From Conchocele bisecta (lineage: Eukaryota; Mollusca; Bivalvia; Lucinida; Thyasiridae), in assembly GCA_029237695.1 (NCBI GenBank), contig CM055268.1:48688418-48752417 (forward strand): a DNA stretch of 64,000 bases, in the 5' to 3' direction. Of this stretch, positions 56,731 to 64,000 are shown one piece after another. Each line of letters opens with the position of its first letter. Position 1 is the first letter of the stretch. Below the pieces are notes generated by a model that did not search any database, had not been told where the DNA came from, and worked only from the letters and a program-made list of their open reading frames with translations. The translations under genes were made by a program, and so were the position numbers.

Positions 56731-56838
56731 CCATACCGCTCATTGAGCTGTTCGGCGAGGGGAAATTTGGAATTCTAAAACTTTTTTCCCTAATGGAGAA
56801 CTTCCGCGGGGATCTACCGGAAATATCCGGAATAGTCG
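56731..56838 (+). CDS. Type-B carboxylesterase, internal exon 6
   Basis: 108 bp, phase 1 in and phase 1 out. Acceptor TTTCCTCACTTTCAG; donor GTAAGT at 56839. Joined to exon 5 it reads ...NEGLIA-AIPLIELFGEGKFG, then ILKLFSLMENFRGDLPEISG and IVG. No family-specific motif is as sharp here as in exons 1-3, but reading frame, phase and both splice sites fit. The catalytic His exon and the C-terminus were not found in the remaining 7 kb, so the gene probably continues to the right of the window. Confidence 0.8.
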
Positions 56839-57017
56839 GTAAGTTGGCGGGAATAATTCCCGGAAGTGTGGGCGTTTTCTGCGTTACCCGTGCTCCTGCA
56901 TGAGAATGGGGCTAATTGAACTGATTCACTTCAGCTCGTGCCGGAAGCCCATTTGCAGGTATCTAAATGTAAAATTCACACTTTTCTATGTGTTATGTGA
57001 CGAGAAACTAAGTAATT

Positions 57018-57452
57018 TAATGGTACATGCCCACTTAGTAGGCACAACATGTTCTTTATGGGAATTAAATACATGTAAATGTATAATTGTGTCACTATTC
57101 CACCAGTTCTAAAAATTACGAGTGTCCGCTATACAGATATAATCATTTAGTAATATTTATTTTACTGATAGTGACTGGCGGTGGTATCAGGCTATTTTTA
57201 TATTTTCAACAAAGTATAAAATCAAAAATTAAATACAGAAAATAAATAGTAATGTCCGTTAATATGATATGGAAACACGGATATCGCCCCTGATATCAGT
57301 GTGGAAATTTATGTGTGATATAAAATGTATAATAATGCCAATACATACGTGGGGTAATACTGAATAAATGTTTATTTTGCCAGAAAATGTCTCAGATGAT
57401 GTATCTGATATAAAGAACATGTTGTGCCTATTGAGTGGGTATGCACCTTTAA
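57018..57452. mobile_element. Family K MITE
   Basis: TTTAATGGTACATGCCCACT and TGAGTGGGTATGCACCTTTAA ends; the interior matches 29096-29581. Confidence 0.8.
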
Positions 57453-57524
57453 GTCAATAAAATAACTTCTTCTATCTAAATTTAAAGACATTTTATTTTT
57501 CGATTTTATTCATTTCTCAATGAA

Positions 57525-57845
57525 AGTATATGTTGTGACCACTCATTTGAACCGTCTCGGTGATAGTGAAGGCCTCGTCCAGTATTCCCGCGACTTTTCC
57601 AAGTTTATATCCCCGATAAATTCCACAAAAAGGCCATTCATTCCTTTTAATTCCAGCATTTGAAATAAATTCATCAAGAAAATTTGTTTATTTTCCGTTT
57701 TCTTAAGACTTATTTTGACTGCGCCTCATGGTTACGGAAAGTAGTTCGGCGTGGGAGTTTACTGGGATATAAATTTTGGACAGAGACTTGCTACAGACCA
57801 ATCAAATGTTAGGGAATTGAGTAAATATTTTTGTGCTGGAATTAT
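57525..57845. mobile_element. R fragment joined to H fragment and H companion
   Basis: CCACTCATTTGAACCGTCTC breaks off into GGCCTCGTCCAGTATTCCCG (the right H arm), followed by the companion element ending TTTGTGCTGGAATTAT. Confidence 0.7.
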
Positions 57846-57955
57846 AATGAGGTCAACAGCAATTATGACCAACTGTGCACCCAAATCGTTATATGAAAAT
57901 TATTTGTATATGTTGCTACACGCAAAATTATCTGAAAATGATAGATGCTGTTTGT

Positions 57956-58437
57956 ACGGAGCCCCGCAGGGACATGGATTTGTTTTATTAATTCGTTCCC
58001 ACGAAATAACAATTCGTTACCTCAATTTATTAATTTGTTCCCACTATATAACAATTCGTTCCCACTATATAGCAATTCGTTCCCTCGAATTAACAATCCG
58101 TTCCCTCGAATTGACAATTCGTTCCCACGAAATAACAATTCGTTTCCTCGAATTGACAATTCGTTCCCACGAATTAAAAATTCGTTCCCACGATCTATCG
58201 TGGGAACAAATTGTTAATTCGAGGGAACGAATTATTATATCGTGAGAACGAATTGTTAATTCGTGGGAACGAATTGTTATTTCGTGGGAACGAATTGTTA
58301 AATTGAGGGAACGAATTGTTAATTCGTGGGAATGAATTGTTATTTCGTGGGAACGAATTGTTATTTCGTTAGAAAGAATTGTTATTTCGTGTAACGAATT
58401 AATAAAAATGAATTCTACGTCCCCTGCGGGGCTCCGT
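57956..58437. mobile_element. Family E foldback element, largest copy
   Basis: ACGGAGCCCCGCAGGGACAT at the left and TGCGGGGCTCCGT at the right. About ten 21 bp units run in one orientation and about nine in the other, meeting near CACGATCTATCGTGG (58189-58203). Stop-free heptad frames on both strands follow from the 21 bp period. Confidence 0.88.
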
Positions 58438-58627
58438 TTGTTTGCTACATGCAAGTGTGATGCCTCACTACTGAATTGCAAAGGCTGCAGACCCTGATCA
58501 GACTGACAACACAATGTGTCGCACATGTGTAAGCCTGCGCTGGTGAAAACGGCGCATTGACTGATTGAGTCAGTTTCCTATGGACGTATTAATTAATGAC
58601 GCAGAACAGTGTCGTTTATGTAAAGGT

Positions 58628-59686
58628 CTACTGTCTGTTTCACGAAACCTGCCCAAAGTTTACGGCTTACTAAACAATGCAAAAACATTTATTTTTTTCG
58701 ATAATATTCAATTTTATCAAAATTTAAAAATTCCCAGACATCCACTAAAGATGTATACAATAATTTAACATGGGAATTCTTTTTTCCAATTTCAGAAATA
58801 GAAATGATTTATAATGTAACATTTGTTTCTTAATTTGATAATTTCCAAGCTATCTAGCCAGGGTCAATTTTCAAAAAGTTTCGCTTTTAGACTCCTCCGG
58901 CATCTCTTGCTGCTTTTTTCTCCTATGTTAAATTCCCATTCCCATTGAGAAATATTTTTTTGTAATAACGCACTTTTCAAAATTTGGCTAAAATTTAACA
59001 GTATCAAACAATATTGTTCAGTGGAACCTCTCTAAACCGGACACGCTGGGATGTCCCCAGCGTGTCCGGTTTAGAGATGTTCCATTGTAAAACAGGCAGA
59101 TTGCAACTTCAAGACAGGCACATGAACTTCTCGGCAATGAACAGACGTTATTATCGGAGATACATGGCAATGTAACATGCCGATGAAGCACAACTAAATT
59201 TTCTCCGTGTCAGATTTACAAGGAACTCACAACAACAGCCAGTACTGAAACGTATTCTTTTATATTTTCCTTATTACCTAATTGATTTTGATTAAATATG
59301 GCGCATCAAATGCGTCTTGTTAAGCTGCATTTGGTGGTCTCTGTACTTTGGTCCAAACTTTTGTCGTTTTTGCGAAGAATCGATGTCCGTGTCTACCGAC
59401 ACGGAAATCGATTCTTCGCAAAAACTACATAAGTCTGTGCCAAACTCACGGCCAAATGCAGCTCATTAAGACGCGTTTGCTGCGCCATATTTCAACAAAA
59501 TCCGTTACATATTAAGGAAAATATAAAATAATACTTACTTTGAAGTGGGCAAGATTTCAACACTTTCAGCCACTGTTGTTGTTGTTATAACCACGTGATC
59601 ATGCACCTTGGTTTAGCGAGGGTCTACTGTCTTTGCATTGTTTATATAGCCGTATAATTTGGGCGGTTTCGTGAAACAGACAGTAG
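58628..59686. mobile_element. 1059 bp element with 21 bp perfect TIRs, carrying C and G elements
   Basis: CTACTGTCTGTTTCACGAAA(C) at 58628 and its exact reverse complement ending at 59686. The first 13 bases match family F ends. Inside lie a C palindrome (59019-59088) and a family G copy (59251-59610). No transposase is seen. Confidence 0.75.
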
Positions 59687-59984
59687 CAATCTGTCAGTTA
59701 CGTTTCTTAGACTTCCTAAGTCCACTTGAAGTGTCGTAGACGACGGACGTCACTATATTTGGACCGGAATGTCAAACATTAGCCACTTGTACCTCCCACA
59801 CACGCGGATCCGAACCGTTTTAGCAGATAATTGGAACTTTTGGATTCTCCACTATACTTAAACATTTGACTGTGTCGCGATTAGTATTCACCTTGCCACA
59901 TCGTCATTAAGCTGTTAAATTCTGATGTGGTTAAAAGCGGAAACGCGATATTTCAAAACGGAAATGATTTTGAGAATGCGGCTG

Positions 59985-60178
59985 GGGTTATTTTTTTAAT
60001 TTTAAAGCTATTTGTAGTGTTGACGGGATAAATAGAATAGTAGGTTAGTGCCGTGAATTGGAAAACATATCTGGCTCGGCACGGAAACGGGATGGGCTCG
60101 GCAAAACCTCGCCCTTCCCGTTTCCTAAGCATTGCCAGATATTTTTCCCATTCACGGCACTAACCTATACTATTCTGT
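59985..60178. mobile_element. Family D element, 5'-shortened
   Basis: GTTGACGGGATAAATAGAAT, hairpin GGCACGGAAACGGGATGGGC and complement, ending CACTAACCTATACTATTCTG. Only the tail of the TTATCCCG part is present. Confidence 0.75.
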
Positions 60179-60179
60179 A

Positions 60180-61147
60180 TATATGTACACAAATTGCAAC
60201 CAAATAGAGCTCTGAACAATGTGAGTTATTTTATTGTGTTATTTTGCTATTAATTAACAGTGGGTTTTGTATATTAAAGTTTATTCCGAAAAGTTTGAAT
60301 ATGTGTGAACATATAAATACAAGACATTACGAATTTAAATTTAAACTGGTTGCAACGAGTGTATATTTTAATTTCTTACATTTCAGCCAGTAGTTTACAT
60401 AAATATAACAGTGAATTACACCACTCGGCAGCAGTAGTTTTCGCCACTCTCGTGCCTACCATATACGGAGAAATGACGTCAGTAACGTTGCAATGACGTG
60501 TTTCCTTCGGCCAATCAAATGCTGACACACACCCTGAATCACGAGACAGTCGCCTTCACAACCAGAAATTATTTCGCACACCTTTTGGCCACATTTTACG
60601 CTTGATTCGTGTTTTTGCATTCGTGATTGGGCAGCTAAACAAACTCAGTTTTGCTATGCTCACTCGTTTGCTTCACGTAATGATTCAATCAGTCGTGCTT
60701 TATTTTACGATAATCAGTTCACCTGGTTAAATAAACGGTATGTAATGTATTGAAATATGAACGCAATACGTTCTGTAGGCGTTTTCATTGGAAGCTGTAA
60801 ATTACATTTTCACTGAGCGTCGATTACTTTTAACGTTCGATACATTAGCCCCACGTGACGTCGCACGATGTTGCTGATTGGTTAAAATTAGTTTGGCGTC
60901 ATTAATATCGACGACGTTTTCAAAAACTGCTCGCTGTTGACTGGCAACGTCGCTGTTCTACAAATTGCGAAGAAATGACGTAAAACAAGATGATTCTTAA
61001 ATTTTATTTCCATCTTTGGTTATTTACATTTTTTAAATTATCAGAAAATGCAATGTAAATAAAAAACGTAATAAAACCATGGGCTGTTGCGTTTACTCGG
61101 TTAAATAAAACATTTTAAAAGTATGCGAGGCACGTTTCGGACTTCAG
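60180..61147. other. Repeat-poor stretch with CRE-like sites
   Basis: The longest interval late in the window without a recognised repeat. It holds AATGACGTCAGT (about 60473) and TGACGT at about 60493 and 60856, near CCAATCAAAT (60511). No coding exon is convincing. Confidence 0.45.
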
Positions 61148-61397
61148 TCACTTTAACCCTTTGAACCCGAAATCCCGCTATATCGGTTTATGCAAAAAGT
61201 TCAGATCCAGTTGAGCCGGCTCGTAACGAGCCGTCTTATCAGGATATGCACTTTTTGAAAGGAATTTTAATATTTTGTGAACAAAAACACCCCCTTTTCA
61301 TAAATGGACGAATCTGAAAATCATTTTGTGACCATTGGATTGGTCGGAACTTTAGCATATCACAGTCCATTCCTGTTCCTTAGGATTGAAAGGGTTA
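61148..61397. mobile_element. Family M element
   Basis: CACTTTAACCCTTTGAACCC and TTAGGATTGAAAGGGTTA ends. The hairpin around GAGCCGGCTCGTAACGAGCC is intact. Confidence 0.8.
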
Positions 61398-61454
61398 TAC
61401 AGGTCAAATGTATTACTTACTACTGTAAATGCAACTGCCCATGGTTTCATTCCT

Positions 61455-61680
61455 TACATGTGGCTGTGACTGGAGAAAAGGGGCTTATGGAGTTTATGAC
61501 TAGTGTAGCTTCTGATCAAATATCACGATCGATCGTGTAGCTTGATAAACGATATATATTGCTTGTTAGAAGCATGAGTTGGTGTTTCATTGATGGAATG
61601 TCGAACGGTGCAGATCATCGGATGCACAGTCTGATCTGGATCTACACTGGTCGCAAAGCCCCATTTCTCCAGTCACAATA
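61455..61680. repeat. Family L element
   Basis: ACATGTGGCTGTGACTGGAG and CATTTCTCCAGTCACA ends, with GATCTGGATCTACACTGGTC inside. Confidence 0.7.
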
Positions 61681-61789
61681 AATCCCACGCAACTTCTAAA
61701 AATGGAATATTGTGTGAGAACAGAATGTGTCTAAATGTCCATTATATATAGAGAATGACGTTAATTTCAACGGAAGCTGCATCGCTATA

Positions 61790-62574
61790 TATACTCAGCG
61801 ACAAAAGAAACCGTACTGGGTTGGGGTGAAGAGGAGATCTATATAATAAGACAGACAAATGTCCATGCAATAACCATATTTAATGGCATAGGACATCAGC
61901 ATGTGACGTAGAAGTTGAATACAGATGATAAACAGTAATCATGAAAATGTATTCGATTAAAGGCAGTTGATCCAAACAACTTTATGCCGTCACTTACCTG
62001 ATTTCGTTGGTCATTATCTCGGCATCGCATATTCGATTACCATGTTACAGTGGTGTCAGCGTGTAAGTGCACACACAAACGAACACGACAGGTTGGTTCG
62101 CTACCCACATCAATTGTATGTTGTTACCACTGCGTTGAACCGTCTCGCCGAGTGGTAACAACATACACTTTTGATGCGAAATGAGAAAAAATGGAGAAAA
62201 ATATTTACATTTTTTGTGTGTACATGATTACAGTGGGGTCAGCGTGGGGTAAGTGCACACACAAACGAACACGACAGGTTGGTTCCAACCTGTCGTGTTC
62301 GTTCGTGTGTGCATTTACATACTGACCCCACTGTACCTCGTGGTTTTATTCGGTTATCTCGAGGCTGTACACAAACGACATTTTGCACGATATCAACCGT
62401 AACCTTGCACGGGCGGGATATGGTAAAATCATACTTTGCCGACTTACACGTGATTACGCAATATCAATCGGCATATTGTTTATTGTGTCGGCTCAACAGT
62501 TTGTGTTATACGTAGATTTCATAGAAAAAGATGTTCTTTTAAAAACTGTGCGGTTTCTTTTGTCGCTGAGTATA
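61790..62574. mobile_element. DNA-transposon remnant with TATACTCAGCGAC ends, split by family B
   Basis: TATACTCAGCGACAAAAGAA at the left and TTCTTTTGTCGCTGAGTATA at the right are inverted ends of about 26 bp. A family B extended element occupies 62048-62334. Without it the element is about 500 bp and non-coding. Confidence 0.8.
62048..62334. mobile_element. Family B compound element
   Basis: CAGTGGTGTCAGCGTGTAAG, a shortened hairpin R, spacer, and a second B palindrome ending CTGACCCCACTG. Confidence 0.8.
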
Positions 62575-62740
62575 TGTTAAGTATAAAGTACGTCATGATA
62601 GCATATCTGCCATTGGTTTCAAAGGGAACTGCTTCGTCATGCCAAATGTGTAAAAATTGAATTATCGTATATTTAAGTGTGTTGCAAATAGTGTTATATT
62701 AATGTATACACTATACAATGCAATCAATAGGCGGTTTGAT

Positions 62741-63105
62741 ACGGAGCCCCACAGGGGACGTAGAATTCTTTTTTTTTATTAATTCGTTCCCACGAAATAA
62801 CAATTCGTTCCAACGAAATAACAATTCGTTCCCTCAATTTAACAATTCGTTCCCACGAATTAAAAATTCGTTCCCACGATACAACAATTCGTTCCGACGA
62901 ATTAACAATTCGTGGGAACGAATTGTTATTTCGTGGGAACGAATTGTTAAATTGAGGGAACAGATTGTCATTTTATGGTAACGCATTGTTAATTCGAGGG
63001 AACGAATTGCGAATTCTAGGGAACGAATTGTTAAATTGAGGGAACGAATTGTTATTTCGTGGGAACGAATTAATAAAAACATCCATGTTCCCTGCAGGGC
63101 TCCGT
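62741..63105. mobile_element. Family E foldback element
   Basis: ACGGAGCCCCACAGGGGACG and GCAGGGCTCCGT ends. Inverted blocks of 21 bp units meet near ACGAATTAACAATTCGT (about 62898). Confidence 0.85.
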
Positions 63106-63313
63106 AGTGTGGGGTATATTACAATGCCTTATGAAACCGGTTGGATGAGTATTGACTTGCATAGGGTGTGATTAACACAACCAGTAGCAAACACAACCGC
63201 TCACATGGTGGAATCTGAAACTAAAAACGCGACTATAGTTGTGATTCTAGTACGGGCTGTTTAGTATGTGTTGCTAAAACAATCTGTGGCAAAGAAACCC
63301 GGCTATCGTTGTT

Positions 63314-64000
63314 AAAGGTACACGCCAACTCAGTAGCACAAACTGTTCTTTATATCTGGGAATTCATCCACATGAGACATTTTAAGTCAAAATAAACATT
63401 CATTCACCGTTAGCCCACGTATTGATTGGCATCATTATACATTTTATATCAGACGTAAATGTCCACACTGATATCAGGGGCGATAACCGTGTTTCCTTAA
63501 AATGTTAACAGACATTACTATTTATTATCTGTATTTATCTTTTATGTGCAATGATCAAAAATTATAATCTGTCGAAAATATTATTTTTTCAGGTGACGCA
63601 TTTAATTGGTATAAATAATTAAACAAATATCATGCCTCATTTGCATATGAAAATAGCCTGATACCACATCGAGTCACTATCAGTAAAATATATATTACTA
63701 AATGATTATATCTGTAAGCGGGCACTCGTATTATTTAGAGTGGCCGGATTAGCTCAGTAGGTAGAGCGTCGGACTGCGAATCGGGACCTCGGGTTCGAAT
63801 GGTGGATTCGGCGTGTCATTGGGCAAGACAACTTCGTGCTAGCCTAGTCCTATCGGATGGGGACTTAAATAGTCTGTCCCGACATGCAAGGTCATCGAGC
63901 CAGTGCCATCAAAGCATTTACATTTAGATTTACGTATTTTGTTTAACTAGTGGAATAGTGACAAAATTATACACTTATTTAATTCCTATAAAGAACAGTA
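63314..64000. mobile_element. Family K MITE interrupted by a SINE, runs off the window
   Basis: GTTAAAGGTACACGCCAACT starts it. The order matches the reverse complement of 57018-57452. The K sequence resumes after the SINE with ACTAGTGGAATAGTGACAAA. Confidence 0.75.
63742..63940 (+). mobile_element. tRNA-derived SINE
   Basis: GGCCGGATTAGCTCAGTAGG contains an A box (TAGCTCAGTAGG, 63750-63761), and GGTTCGAAT (63792-63800) is a B box. The anticodon loop reads CTGCGAA, but its stem no longer pairs (TCGGA/TCGGG). The body, TGTCATTGGGCAAGACAACT, resembles a conserved central domain found in several animal SINEs. The 3' end is approximate and no clear target duplication is seen. Confidence 0.75.

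Noticed and set aside
58065..58526. 153-residue repeat protein on the minus strand
   Set aside because: Stop-free only because the family E units are 21 bp; the opposite strand is equally open.
60377..60500. Possible seventh carboxylesterase exon after TTACATTTCAG
   Set aside because: In the required phase the peptide (ASSLHKYNSELHHS...) does not resemble the family, no donor follows, and a stop is soon reached.
63742..63815. Functional tRNA gene
   Set aside because: Anticodon and acceptor stems do not pair and a SINE-type body follows directly.

Overview
The window is animal nuclear DNA, most likely from a bivalve mollusc. The pointers are intron-split genes with GT-AG borders, very dense short foldback elements, APE-type LINE fragments, tRNA-derived SINE-like elements and a gypsy-like gag relic. 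The bivalve placement is inference from the style of the repeats. There is no operon, CRISPR array, rRNA or intact tRNA gene.

Only two host-type coding units are supported. (1) At the left edge (1-1881, +) is the 3' part of a protein with the acidic motifs of a FEN/XPG (PIN-like) nuclease fold, broken by two frame changes that cancel out, and followed by a tandem array of about 160 bp units. (2) From 7532 to 56838 (+) six internal exons of one type-B carboxylesterase (cholinesterase/neuroligin superfamily) gene can be read, with matching intron phases. They carry the EDCLFLN motif, the HGG oxyanion loop and the GHSAGG nucleophile elbow. The 5' exon(s) and the 3' exons with the rest of the triad are not found and probably lie outside the window. 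The first readable intron is about 33.9 kb.

Nearly everything else is mobile DNA inside or beside those introns. Letters are used here for recurring families: A (ends like GTTTCACTAAACTTCGTACG, about 230 bp); B (palindrome CAGTGGGGTCAGCGTGTAAG, often with a second hairpin inside); C (about 70 bp palindrome with CTCTCTAAACCGGACACC); D (TTATCCCGTCAACA...TGTTGACGGGATAA followed by a hairpin ending CACTAACCTACTATTCTCTAT); E (foldback whose arms are 21 bp tandem repeats of AATTCGTTCCCACGAA type, bounded by ACGGAGCCCCGC); F (TIR CTACTGTCTGTTCCACG); G (palindrome containing AAATATGGCGCATCAAA); H (GAATGAATGGCCTTTTTGTG palindrome and its companion); J (AGTATACTTTGAGGGAG ends); K (TTAAAGGTACATGCCCACTC ends); L (GATCTGGATCTACACTGGTC type); M (TTAACCCTTTCAACCCTAAG ends); N (CACCGCCTGCGCTAAT type); P (GGATCGTAGCTAGTTATTTC ends); Q (hairpin GGAAACGGTAGGAATTCC); R (hairpin TTGAACCGTCTCGGCGAGAC).

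Larger elements are: a 1.17 kb near-perfect inverted repeat (5905-7069); a 21 bp-unit minisatellite foldback (10976-13180) split by a 3' LINE fragment with an 11 bp target duplication; a decayed LINE (13504-14968); a gypsy-like LTR element lacking pol (18690-22240, TSD ACAG); a 4.5 kb non-coding block with inverted ends (23094-27600); and a LINE on the minus strand (48868-52370, TSD AATTATGAGTTACT) inserted in a 184 bp MITE that itself lies inside a family Q element.

The most interesting leads are the acceptor regions of carboxylesterase exons 5 and 6, which sit at the ends of family D elements carrying a ready-made branch point and pyrimidine tract; a GC-AG intron after exon 3; a tRNA-like promoter unit enclosed in 29 bp inverted repeats; and two sequence-unrelated foldback families that both have 21 bp repeat arms.
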